64,000 nt of DNA from Xiphydria camelus (lineage: Eukaryota; Arthropoda; Insecta; Hymenoptera; Xiphydriidae), in NCBI GenBank assembly GCA_963678675.1, contig OY783200.1:9912917-9976916 (forward strand), read 5' to 3'. Positions 54,421 through 64,000 of the stretch are shown here, one piece after another (position 1 is the first letter of the stretch; every line of letters begins with the position of its first letter). The notes beneath the pieces were generated by a model, which did no database searches, was not told the DNA's origin, and worked only from the letters and a program-made list of their open reading frames with translations. A program made the translations under genes and the position numbers.

Positions 54421-55143
54421 TAGTAGTGTTCGTATCTTTCAAAACGGTTTTCCTTCTGTGATGTGTCATTCTCTGCAGCTCCTGCTTTATTCCTTTGGTG
54501 CTCATGCGAAGCCATGTAAACCCATTGCTGTGCGTTTTTGATTCCAATTTTCGCCTTTTGCTCGTACATGGAGATTGTAATTTTTTTCTTAAAACGATCC
54601 ATTCGGATGATGGCATCTAAACACACAAATTTATCAATTGTTGTATTTACGCTATCACATTTTTCTCAATTATTTGTCATTTTTCAAAAGAATTCTACAA
54701 CCTACCATAAAATGCGGCGATGCTAATATTATTAGCCCGCAATTGTATTTTTTCCTTCTTCTGTTGGCACTAGGTGATATGTTTCAACACGAATTCATCC
54801 GTCATTGTTGCTTTCATAAATTCTCTCATTGTGTTACCTAGATTTGTGCCTCCTCCCAATGAAAGAAGATATTCGCGCTGCAAATCAAATTTGAAAAACG
54901 AATAAATATTAATGGCGAAAAGAACGTTAACAAGAAATAGCAAGCTTCTGCAGAAACTTACCAATTTTTCCACTTTTTCTTCGTCATTTTCAAATGCGTG
55001 AAAATCTTCAACTCTAGAAATTGGCAATCCAAGTTCTTTGTAATTCTGCAGTGCTTTTGGTTGTCTTAGCAGCTCACGTCGTATAGCACGCATCTCTTCT
55101 TCCATGACCTGGAGTTTCCTTTGCATTATTTTTTGTGTGTTGC
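54420..55143 (-). pseudogene. DUF4806-like gene, C-terminal exons, one in-frame stop
   Basis: Exons on the minus strand: 55,143-54,962, with a likely coiled helix MEEEMRAIRRELLRQPKALQ then LGLPISRVEDFHAFENDEEK; 54,877-54,706, REYLLSLGGGTNLGNTMREF onward; and 54,616-54,420, ending ENRFERYEHY and TAA. All junctions are GT-AG and in phase. The LPI...EDF...E-EKL--YL--LGG layout is what I recall of DUF4806, a domain of unknown function. TAG at 54,772-54,770 interrupts the second exon, after which the frame resumes with CQQKKEKIQLRANNISIAAF. It is therefore probably a young pseudogene. Upstream exons were not found with confidence. Confidence 0.55.
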
Positions 55144-55171
55144 TGCAAAAGTTCCAAATTTTTAAAATCAT

Positions 55172-55695
55172 TATATTCAGTCGATTCTCGCAGTTTTCTT
55201 AGGAAAGTGTATTTATAAATAAAACATTGAATCACTTGTTTTAAAATAAAACGCGCGTTTACATTTCTAAACTGCGCATTTTTAAGAAAAGTAAGGCAGG
55301 AAAAGAAAAGTACAGGAAGCAAGTATCCTAATAACAAGAATTTTTACAGAAATCACGCAGACAGTGCAATACACGGAAAGAAAAAATCAAGAAATTTTAT
55401 AGAGAAAGTTGAAAAAAAAATTACTGTGCTGTCCCTGAATCGTGGTGCAAACGTCCAGCCCAAGAAAAAGTCTAGTGCGCATGCGTATTTATTAGTGATG
55501 AGCACCTGAAAAATTGTGGTACTGGCACGGTAAAGTTTTTGTGAAAAAGAAAGACTAGTGCGCATTCGTAGTTCTTACTAACAAGGAGAGGTTGCGAGCT
55601 TCGGAACAGGCATTTTTATGATTTTTGTCTCTGTGAGTGGAGATTGACGCCTTTAAAAAGAACCTCAAAATATTTTTTCCAAATACGCCTTAGAA
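55172..55695. other. No gene recognised
   Basis: AT-rich. It may hold upstream exons of the DUF4806-like gene (the reverse frame 55,337-55,074 includes RESTEYNDFKNLELLQ before an acceptor-like TTTTGCAG), but they could not be joined in phase. Confidence 0.4.
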
Positions 55696-56109
55696 ATAAA
55701 AAAAAAACAAAACGTGTGATCGCCACGCGCGGAAGAAGTGAATCTTTGATACTGCTGGGTAGAAAAAAAAACTAAACAACCCAAGTAGCAAAACTAATTT
55801 TATAAAGGCTGTTAGAACTGCTATACAACATCTTATATAAACGTGAAAATCTTATAATGTGGTTATAACCCACTATACAATGTCTTTACAACCAAAAAGG
55901 GCCCCGGTTTATACAACAGTTCAGTACTTTTAGAAGATCCTTTAGTAAACTACACAACCGTTATAAGATAATCAATGTGATGATTATAAAACTGTCCTAT
56001 AAGTATGTCTTCAGGAGAGAGATTACTTATACAATACATTTACAAAACTGTTTGAGAACTGCTATAAAACTATTGTATAGGAGTGCTATTATTCTGCGGT
56101 TTAAGTGTA

Positions 56110-56680
56110 TTTTACTTTTTATCGCCTCGAGCTGTGGCGAAAAAAAAGTGATGTCGCCATCCGTCGGTATACGTTCACAAGCCTGCCAACCCGCCCTGCC
56201 AACCCGCCTTAGTAGTGTCGATTTTTTTTTCATACCCTACCGGGACTCGAACCTGCGATCTTTAGGACGAGCTGCTTCGAAACTGGGAATGCTTCGCACT
56301 CTACCAATTGAGCCACCGACTCTTCAAGTGGTGTCGGTCGACTCTAGTTATATATAGAAACACCGGGCATGACAATGACTCTTCTCGAAGGTTCTTCTCA
56401 TTAAATTTTATAAAATAATTTGATACTTTCTTTTTCAAAACAGTAGCGATTATGATAATTAATCATTCATTGTTTATGGAATAATTCGGTACAATTTGCA
56501 CTGTTTGACACACCATTATTATATCAATTTTGTTATTTTTTAATTCAAAAATTTTATGAAGACAGTGCATTCATGATAAATTTACGAAGTATTTGCACGT
56601 CTTTAACACGTTCCGTGCCGGACCGATTTTTGAAGACTCCGTTCAGGCCGCGTGGGGCGCGTATACGACTTTATCTATTA
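56110..56680 (-). repeat. Repeat with tRNA-like pol III promoter (uninterrupted copy)
   Basis: Reverse-strand copy of the repeat at 30,222-31,165. The A box (GGCTCAATTGGTAG, 56,301-56,314) and B box (GGTTCGAGTCC, 56,242-56,252) are both intact on the minus strand. Poly-T/poly-A stretches follow at 56,223-56,231 and 56,141-56,148. Confidence 0.65.
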
Positions 56681-57236
56681 TAGTATTATTAGGTTATGCA
56701 TGTATAAACAGATTTTATAACGCAGAACTTGAGATAACTTTATTCCTGGGAACTACATTTTTATTCTATAAGCTCTTTATAAGAGAGTACACTGTTGTAG
56801 TTATAGGATGATTATAAAATCCTTTCATACTTATTGTGTAATGTGTTTACTTCTGCGTAAAGTAACAATCTTATTACTTTTCTTAAGGAACCTCAATACA
56901 ACTGTTTATACAATTTCCATTACAACTAACTTTTAACGTCGCTAATACAATAGCTATGCAGCTGTATTACAATTTGTATAAGATTCTTTTAAAATAATTT
57001 TATAAGGGTTATATAAGACGTTATGCAATTGTTACAAAATTTGTAGACAGAGTATTTCTTTGTCCTATAATATGAGTTGTAAGAACGTCTATACAACAGC
57101 ATTACAGAGACCCCTCTATTTCACGACTAAATTGTCGTATTGAGACGCTTTAAAAAATAAAGTTGTTCTTCAAGCGGCGCTATACGATAGTTATGAAATC
57201 ATATCGTTCTTTTAGAGGTCTATTTTGCTAGTTGGG

Positions 57237-57410
57237 AAGTAATCAACAATAGTAATACCATGACATTTCAAGATAATGCAGTTCACAGAGAGATATGGTT
57301 TTAAAAACAATAGTAATACCATGGCATAATAAAAATGTCATGGTATTACTCTTGTTGATTACTTGTTTAGTTTTCTTTTCTACCTAGCAGTATCGAAGTT
57401 TCACTTCCCG
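57237..57410. mobile_element. Hairpin MITE fragment (AACAATAGTAATACC type)
   Basis: Palindrome of GTAATCAACAATAGTAATAC and its complement, as at 46,580-46,760. Confidence 0.6.
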
Positions 57411-57449
57411 ACCAGAAATTTGGCTTGACATGCCGGTTGTCACATCAGG

Positions 57450-57957
57450 CCCTGATCAGGCATACGCCCGGCATGCCGGATCCGGTTTGCCTTAGCTGCG
57501 CCGGACCCGGCCCTGATCAGGCATACGCCCGGCATGCCGGATCCGGTTTGCCGTAGCTGCGCCGGACCCGGCCCTGATCAGGCATACGCCCGGCATGCCG
57601 GATCCGGTTTGCCTTAGCTGCGCCGGACCCGGCCCTGATCAGGCATACGCCCGGCATGCCGGATCCGGTTTGCCGTAGCTGCGCCGGACCCGGCCCTGAT
57701 CAGGCATACGTCCGGCATGCCGAATCCGGTTTGCCTTAGCTGCGCCGGACCCGGCCCTGATCAGGCATACGCCCGGCATGCCGGATCCGGTTTGCCTTAG
57801 CTGCGCCGGACCCGGCCCTGATCAGGCATACGTCCGGCATGCCGGATCCGGTTTGCCTTAGCTGCGCCGGACCCGGCCCTGATCAGGCATACGCCCGGCA
57901 TGCCGGATCCGGTTTGCCGTAGCTGCGCCGGACCCGGCCCTGATCAGGCATACGCCG
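57450..57957. repeat. GC-rich tandem repeat, 8.3 x 61 bp
   Basis: Units start at 57,450 and every 61 bp to 57,938 with only a few substitutions (CCTTAGC/CCGTAGC, GCCCGG/GTCCGG). Each unit contains the palindromes CCTGATCAGG, GGCATGCC and CCGGATCCGG. It stands out from the AT-rich surroundings. No coding role apparent. Confidence 0.95.
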
Positions 57958-58704
57958 GCAACAAGATATTTTTCCGCCGTAATCAAGTGTACATTTATTA
58001 ACTCTTTTGCTTCAAGCGACGGATATATCCGTCATCCGCGCGATGACCTGTGTGTACGAGCGACGTATATATTCGGCATCCATATGATGTGTACATACAA
58101 GTACCATCTGTTCAGTGACGACACTTCGGCGGACTGGAGTGCGGAAGCGATAAGGTTAATTTCAAATAAACTCTGTTCTCAGTATACGAAGTAACTTTGA
58201 TCGAGCGAACGAAGTATTCACTAAACTAACAAATTTCTAGAAAACCATAAACGGAATCAAGGAACTTTACTTCCAAATTTGACCGCGATAAAACATTAAT
58301 CCCTGTTTCTCAGAATCTCACATACATTACAAATTCTATTATAGTGCACGCAGTTCGGGCGGTATATTTTGGCAAACGAAGACTGCTAATGTGTTCGCAG
58401 TCCTACACCTTTTCCGGAAGGCTAATTGCCAAACGAATTGTAATGAACCACTTCTCACAGATACCGCTATATTTCGAATGCATTCGAAATGCATTCAGCT
58501 TTGTAAAGGAGAGAAATGACGATTTCAATAGATAACCGAATATTTTGGCAAACAAAGGTTCATCCCGACTCGTCCAGTAATTAACCCTTTCAGGAAAGGT
58601 GCGGGACTGCGAACTCATTAGCAGCCTGGATTCGCCGAAATGTACCGCATCGCTGATGGTGAGATTAACCCTAGTTTGACGAAGTATTTATGATCGCGAT
58701 GCTA
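57957..58704. repeat. Third copy of the repeat block seen in both arms
   Basis: Matches 40,575-41,170 in direct orientation, with an inserted TTAA element (58,002-58,155). More diverged than the arms are from each other. Confidence 0.75.
58002..58155. mobile_element. Short TTAA-flanked MITE
   Basis: CTCTTTTGCTTC and a right end whose complement is CCTTATCGCTTCC, flanked by TTAA (57,998-58,001, 58,156-58,159). The mirror-arm block at 40,620 lacks it. Contains GACGGATATATCCGTC, a short perfect palindrome. Confidence 0.7.
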
Positions 58705-59214
58705 TTGGGTGTATACGTTCATAGCGTTTTCTTTTATTTTATTTTATTTTAAAACGATTTGTTTGCTGTTTCGCAAGGTGTTTATATTTATTCGAAAGAG
58801 CTCTTTATGCTCTACTAAACTGTTATAATTGTTTCTTCGAATAACAATTTTTTATTATTTTTCAGGCTTAAAAATGGAATACCCAGGAATCAAAAATCAG
58901 CATTTTCGACATTTTTTTTATCAAAGACTCGCCTATAACACCTTCGCTGTACACGTCGCAAATGTCCCGAGTGGCTGCGGCAGCTTTTTGACCTCGATGA
59001 AAAACGAAGAAAAGCAGATGTCGAAACTGCTGATTTTTGCCTCCCTATTCCATTTCTATAAGCCAGAAAAATAATAAAAAATTCAGTTATTCGAAATAAC
59101 AATTACCTACAACAGTTTTGTAGAGAGCAGAGCAGAAAGTGCTCTTTCGAATACATGTAAACATATTGCCAAACAACAAAATAAATCGTTGTAAAATAAA
59201 AGAAAACATAATTG

Positions 59215-59600
59215 TGGGACGGAACAGTCTCGGCGACGCGAGTATCGGCGACTTGAGCATGCTGATCGCGGGAGACTAGCGTCGCCGACGAAAGTCGCTT
59301 CGTGTGGTATGTACGAACGTCCTGTATTGCGGTAATCGCCACGATACTTGAGTCGTCGAACACCTGCGTAGCGAAGTGTGCGAAGGGCCTTAGATCCTTC
59401 GTACACTACGCTACGCAGGTATCCGATACCCGACGACTCGAGTATCCTGGTGACTTCCGCAATACATTCTATAAATCTATAATGGACGTTCGCACACACC
59501 ACGCGACGTAACTTTCGTCGGCGACGCTAGTCCCCCGCGACCGGCATGCTCGAGTCTCGGACTCGCGTCGCCGAGACTGTTCCGTCGCACAATTATGTTT
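59215..59600. repeat. Long palindrome, GGACGGAACAGTCTCGGCGA ends
   Basis: The arms pair from GGACGGAACAGTCTCGGCGA near 59,218 to GAGACTGTTCCGTCGC near 59,590, with a loop near 59,405 around ACCTGCGTAGCGAAGTGTGC and its complement. Non-coding. Confidence 0.8.
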
Positions 59601-59604
59601 TTGT

Positions 59605-59758
59605 CACTCAGTGTCAAATACTCGGTTTCATGGGCGTCCTCGACGCATGTAAAATCATCTTTCACACACCAATTCGTGAAAAGTTGCGCGGTGCGTGAAA
59701 TAACCTGCGCAGTGCGTGAAATCGTCAATCTCGTGTTTGACACTTAGTGACAAAAAAT
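59605..59758. mobile_element. Small hairpin insert, TTTTTGTCACT ends
   Basis: TTTTTGTCACTCAGTGTCAAA near 59,607 pairs with TTTGACACTTAGTGACAAAAA ending near 59,757. A second inverted pair (CTAACGAGTGTGATTGCCG against CGGCAAACTTCACTCTCGTTAG) follows at 59,790-59,850. Both break the symmetry of the composite mariner. Confidence 0.6.
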
Positions 59759-60022
59759 AGAATTCGTTATTCGGTTGTTTCGCGCCGTTCTAACGAGTGT
59801 GATTGCCGTACTCGCTTCGCTCGTGCGGCAAACTTCACTCTCGTTAGAAACAGCGCTTCACGCCCTAATAACGAAAATAACTATTTCTTTTATTTTACAA
59901 CGATTTATTTTGTTGTTCGGCAATATGTTTATATGTATTCGAAAGAGGTCTTTCTGCTCTACAAAACTGTTATAATTGTAATTTCGAATAATTGAATTTT
60001 TTATGATTTTTGTAACTTAGAA

Positions 60023-60226
60023 ATGGAATTTCCAGGAGGCAAGAATCACCAGTTTCGACATCTGCTTTTCTTCGCTTTTCATCGAGGTGAAAAAGCTGCC
60101 GGAGCCGCTCGGGACATTTGCGACGTGTACGGAGAAAGTATTATAGGCGAGTCTTTCATTAAAAATACGTCGAAAATGCTGATCTTTTTGCCTCCTGGAT
60201 ATTCCAGTTCTAATCTTGAAAAATAA
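60023..60226 (+). pseudogene. Mariner transposase N-terminal remnant
   Basis: A frame from MEFPGGKNHQFRHLLFFAFH on through GEKAAGAARDICDVYGE, the first helix-turn-helix of a mariner transposase. It then runs into inverted sequence after about 50 residues. The catalytic DDD part is absent. An opposite-strand counterpart lies in the left end near 59,030-58,880. Confidence 0.7.
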
Positions 60227-60413
60227 TAAAAAATTGTTACTCGAAGAAACAATTATAACAGTTTTGTAGAGGAGAAAATGCTCTTTCGAATAAATATAAA
60301 CACTGCGAAACAGCTAACAAATCGTTGTAAAAGAAAATGAAAGAAAATGCTACGAATTTATTTCCCAACCCAATAGCATCGCGATAATAAATACTTCGCC
60401 AGACTAGGGTTAA

Positions 60414-61653
60414 GGAGGATCGTCAGAGAAATGACTTCTCAGAAACCGTAGTTCAAAATTTTTTAAAATACTTATGAACCCATTTTAATAAGAGAAAAAA
60501 AATCAAACAATTTCACTCTACAGTTTTCTCGTAATTAATTTTTAAAACTTACGCGAGATTAGCATTGAGTCTTATGGAGAGCATATTTCAAATGCATAGA
60601 ACTTGCGATTTTCAACCGAAAAAAATTCTGGAAACTATGAAATGAGTTTTATCACCACACGAACTTGTTTTTACTAAATTATAAAGAATTCTCACTCTAC
60701 AGTTTTTTTAATATAAAGGAAAAACTGTCGAAAAATTCAAATATTTCATGTGCATCGTCCGCCATATGAAAAAACGTGGCAACATCGTACTATGTGGCGT
60801 CATAAGCTATTGGCGCGAAGCGTGCTGGTAAATTTAAAAGTACGAAAGTACAAATAGGATAATGTATTGACAGATTTATTACAGACAATAATTAACAATA
60901 TAAAATTTCAGATATTTTAAAAAGTACAACTAGATATACACTGTGAAATACTTTCAAACGATTTTGAAGAATAATATTTCAATGAACACGATCGTTTCAA
61001 AATGATATGAAAGTAACAAACCCTACGAATATTGAGAAGCCACTTTTGTTTTTGAGTTCATCAAATTCTGATATGCATTAAAAAAGATGAAATTATTAAT
61101 AATTGAAAATTTAAACTACGTGCCGAAAATTATGGTCGATCTTTAAAAAAGGAATATAATTTATTAAGAACTTCCGACCGTGCATTAACTCGATTTAAAA
61201 CTTGTTCTAATTCCTCTTTTCCAATTTTCAAGTAAGCTTCTGAAAAGGTTGTAAATTCAATATTTGCTCCTGCCAATTTGGACAGCATGGACTCGAGATT
61301 GAGGTTATAAACAGACGTCATGAACCGCTTCAACGCGTTGTCCGTCGATAAGAATTCTGTTTTACCTACCGATTTGCTACCAACTTACAAATGTTAAAAT
61401 GCTATGTTGCCACGTTTTGCACACATTTTACATATTTAAAATAAATTAAGTTTGAAGTTATAAAATTGTTTTCCAATATTTATCTTATTTTTTAGATTGA
61501 AAGTAACAAAAAGGAAAAAGAATTCAGCACCTATATTTATTATTGCAGTTTTTATAAAACTTAAAATTTCACTATTTGAAATTGGCAACACACGTCGATT
61601 TCTTTGTTCTTTTTCCCCTTCTACCTCACCCCGAAGAGCACTGACGATCCTCC
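60414..61653. mobile_element. 1.24-kb TTAA element with GGAGGATCGTCAG ends
   Basis: GGAGGATCGTCAG and CTGACGATCCTCC are exact mirrors flanked by TTAA (60,410-60,413, 61,654-61,657). The flanks rejoin as one CGCCATC-type dispersed repeat, confirming insertion. TTAA duplication fits piggyBac or Kolobok. No transposase frame. Confidence 0.88.
61130..61363 (-). CDS. Unidentified coding fragment inside the TTAA element
   Basis: The reverse frame reads through MTSVYNLNLESMLSKLAGA and EELEQVLNRVNARSEVLNKL and stops at 61,130. Composition is protein-like and helical, with an acceptor-like TAG upstream (about 61,364). No transposase similarity is apparent. It may be the last exon of a host gene picked up by the element, or a remnant of its own second gene. 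Confidence 0.35.
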   Translation of the reverse strand, partial: KTEFLSTDNALKRFMTSVYNLNLESMLSKLAGANIEFTTFSEAYLKIGKEELEQVLNRVNARSEVLNKLYSFFKDRP

Positions 61654-61657
61654 TTAA

Positions 61658-61860
61658 TCTCGCCATCAGGGAAGCGGTATATTTTGGCGAATCCAGGCTG
61701 CTAATGAGTTCGCAGTCTCGCACCTTTCCTGAAAGGGTTAATTACTGGACGAGTCGGGATGAACCTTTGTTTGCCGAAATATTCGGTTATCTATTCAAAT
61801 CATCATTTCTCTCCTTTACAAAGCTGAATGCATTTCGAATGCATTGGCGGAGGGAATATA
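61658..61860. repeat. Dispersed CGCCATC-type repeat, continuation
   Basis: Resumes the repeat interrupted at 60,410 and mirrors 58,480-58,680, ending at GCATTTCGAATGCATTGG. Confidence 0.7.
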
Positions 61861-62973
61861 GTATGTGATGTTTTTATCACCTTTTCTCCTGATGGTTCCA
61901 GAGAAAAGATATTCGTATCAGGCTGGGTTCACATGGATGCGGAAGGCTTGCGGAATGCGGAATGCGAAACGTGCGCGCGCAGACACATTCCGCGCGGAAG
62001 GTTTCGAGTCCGTTCACATGCGTGTCGGTAGGTTGCGGAAATGCGTATTCGTTGGGGAAGGGCGGAACAATAGGAGTTTAGAGGGTATGGTAGAGTGAAA
62101 TTAGGACGGTACATGACTCAGGAAAGCGTCGTCCCTCGCATTCAATTTGAAAATAAAAATATTATTAATGACGATTTACAGGGTAGAAGTATAGTAATTC
62201 ACCGGTCTCTCTCATGCGAAACGATGATGAAGATTATTACAGAATATCTTTAGATATAATTCATTACTTTTAATACATTTTAATTAGTTTTAATAACCTC
62301 CTCTAATTTTATAGAGCCCCTTAATTCTTTTAAAAATAGTAAAATAAATCATTAAACCTTTAAACATTTTTTTTTCATCTGTCACGTTTTGTGTCCAACT
62401 TGAACGTAATTTTTCTCTTTGATTAGTATTATAACTAATATTAGTAAAAATTATCAAAAACCGAGGTAGAGAATTGCTATTTTAATTACCTTTAAAAGAA
62501 AAATATAATTATCGGAAAATATCAATTTTTAGTGAAATTAGAGGCAATATCTCGAGAACTATTCATCGTAGCAAAATGAGATAAAAACCAATCGTTTCGT
62601 CTTAAAATTCTCTAAATTTTCTTCGCAGCATGTCTCGATAACTTCTCAATAGTTTTAGAAATATTTAAAGAAAAAGCCGTACAAAAAATACATTTTTATT
62701 AAACCATACTTTGGCTTTATGTAACATTTGTTCTATATATTTTTCCGAGTATTTAAAAAAAATTAAAATCGGACACTTATGAAGAAAAGTCGACAACAAA
62801 ATCGATTTTCTCAGCCCATCTACTGTACTAAAATACCGTCAGCCAATCAGCGCTCTTCCGTGATGAATTAATTGTTTTATAACCGTATCTTTAGTTGTTG
62901 TTGAACCGATTTCTTTCAGCTTATTAACCAAAATATCATAAGCTACATTTGTTTTTGTGGGTCCGAGTAATCC
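61861..62973. other. No gene recognised
   Basis: A GC-rich patch at 61,920-62,050 has repeated TTGCGGAATGCGG and CGCGCG motifs. The rest is AT-rich non-coding sequence with no clear repeat partner in the window. Confidence 0.5.
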
Positions 62974-63192
62974 TTGCTTTTAATTTTCCATAAACACTCA
63001 TTATTTCGATATAAATCTATGAATTCCGAAAGAAATTCACGCGGCTATAATCGTAAATCAGACATCTTGGACTATCTAAAAGACTTAATGCAAATCTACC
63101 GCACACCCACACTCACCGTCCTCGTCGCAAGCAAGACGGAACACGCACGAAAAATCAAATCTCAGCTGATTTCGTTCGAGCCAAGCAATTGA
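62974..63192 (+). CDS. Short unidentified reading frame
   Basis: 72 codons; the part from NRKSDILDYLKDLMQIYRTP to the stop has protein-like composition. No known domain, splice structure or neighbouring gene supports it. Could be chance. Confidence 0.2.
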   Translation: MLLIFHKHSLFRYKSMNSERNSRGYNRKSDILDYLKDLMQIYRTPTLTVLVASKTEHARKIKSQLISFEPSN

Positions 63193-63419
63193 CGGTACGC
63201 AATTAATAAGACGGCCGATTTAATACCACGCACACTCCGTCTTGCATTACAACTTAAAACTGTACAAGATTTACGACAAACTCTAGCATGTCTGTCTCTG
63301 GCGGCCTTTACCTATGGTGACAGCTTTTAATGGAAAATAATATGGCGGTCGTCGTTTCATGTTGACTTGTTCAAAGAACTGTCGCTCTACGCGCGCAACG
63401 TGCGGAAAATATCTACCCA

Positions 63420-64000
63420 AGTAGAGAAACCTCGGGACAACCATCTGTACAAAGTTATCTTTTGCCGGTTAACTGAAGGATTTATCCAAATGTTAACTAA
63501 AAGATAACATATTTTCTGTTCACCTGAATCGGATATCTTGTAGATATCTTTTTGGGTTATCTCTCAGACACAACTAAAAAGCTGTCAAAAGGTCATTGGA
63601 TAGCCATTTTTGAATAGACAATTGACTGAAGTTACCGAATAGATAACTGTCTTTGATTATCTACCAGTTATCCTGAAAAAGTTATCTAACAGATAGTATT
63701 TTGCGGTTAAATTTGAAACGTACAATAAAAGTCGCCGTAAAGTTATCCATGAGAGACTACATATGTAGAGATGACTGATGAAAGCTATCTATTAGTTAAC
63801 TTTTTTATGCCACTTTCTGTTCACCTGAATCGGATGTCTTGTAGATATCTTTTTGGGTTATCTCTCAGACACAACTAAAAAGCTATCAAAAAGTCATTGG
63901 TTAGCCATTTTTGAATAGACGATTGACTGAAGTTATCGAATAGATAACTGTCTGATTATCTACCAGTTATCCTGGAAAAGTTATCTAACAGATGGTATTT
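63420..64000. repeat. AGATAAC/GTTATCT-rich array, at least two 301-bp units
   Basis: A unit containing TCACCTGAATCGGAT, TTTTTGGGTTATCTCTCAGA and CTACCAGTTATCCTG starts near 63,520 and repeats near 63,821 with few differences, continuing past the window. Dense short GTTATC/GATAAC motifs in both orientations resemble the subterminal arrays of the other elements here. Confidence 0.75.

Larger units (their letters stand above)
55696..57410. mobile_element. Element with CTATACAAC/TATAAAACTG subterminal arrays
   Basis: The outer ends share the GTAGAAAAAAAAACTAAACA and TTTAGTTTTCTTTTCTACC motifs with the hairpin MITE family. 55,795-56,095 and 56,690-57,230 are dense in CTATACAAC, TATAAAACT and GTTATAAGA motifs in both orientations. 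A tRNA-like repeat sits in the middle. No transposase found. Confidence 0.5.
58705..60373. mobile_element. Composite palindromic mariner element with nested hairpins
   Basis: TTGGG at 58,705 and CCCAA at 60,369-60,373 are flanked by TA (58,703-58,704, 60,374-60,375). Both ends hold mariner sequence in opposite orientation. The flanks are themselves inverted copies of each other (CGAAGTATTTATGATCGCGA against its near complement). The interior has a further palindrome at 59,215-59,600. Confidence 0.75.

Noticed and set aside
57450..57957. CRISPR-like array
   Set aside because: Units are contiguous tandem repeats without unique spacers, and the context is a eukaryotic genome.

Overview
The window reads as nuclear DNA of an insect, with Hymenoptera (an ant or another wasp-waisted group) as a guess. 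It is AT-rich and has short GT-AG introns (50-80 bp). It carries mariner and piggyBac (TTAA) miniature elements, a Ty3/gypsy element primed by tRNA-Trp, and genes resembling the DUF4806 family. No bacterial gene, rRNA or CRISPR array is visible. Nearly all the DNA is nested transposable elements, with one unrecognised low-copy gene family embedded in them. Every family name here comes from reading the sequence, not from a search.

The main architecture is a large inverted duplication: left arm about 2,131-17,478, right arm about 35,229-45,600, spacer about 17.8 kb. Inner parts of the arms are nearly identical (the same 123-residue protein at 13,222-13,593 and 39,485-39,114); the outermost few kb are more diverged. 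The arms differ by a 1.1-kb MITE at 3,405-4,518 (a clean empty site remains in the right arm) and by about 4.0 kb at 6,719-10,733, missing from the right arm at a 3-bp microhomology.

The arms and spacer together hold four copies of a three-exon gene family that I do not recognise. Each copy has a TATA box, an initiator about 29 bp downstream, a roughly 50-bp intron in the 5' UTR, a long transposon-filled second intron and a short last exon. Copies 1 (+) and 4 (-) are the mirror pair. Copy 2 (-, 27.4 to 17.5 kb) has an array of about 37 heptads, a retroposon at its transcription start, a 6.6-kb transposon in its intron and a cut-off 3' end. Copy 3 (-, 35.0 to 32.6 kb) is a pseudogene. Exon 3 encodes a similar 24-residue tail in all four.

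The 18,002-24,576 transposon has AT target duplications, arrays of a CTATATAGGCC-like motif near both ends and a spliced DUF4806-like gene. A second DUF4806-like gene (55.1-54.4 kb) lies beside arrays of a GTCTTA/TAAGAC motif. Arrays of other short motifs appear at 55.8-57.2 kb and 63.4-64.0 kb.

Right of the duplication, 45.6-47.3 kb has a promoter-like region and a 74-bp tandem repeat. A young CsRn1-like LTR retrotransposon occupies 48,147-53,007; its LTRs differ at about two positions, and pol has two in-frame stops. After it come the second DUF4806-like gene, a 61-bp GC-rich tandem repeat (57,450-57,957), a third copy of a block also found in both arms (57,957-58,700), a composite palindromic mariner (58,705-60,373) and a TTAA element (60,414-61,653).
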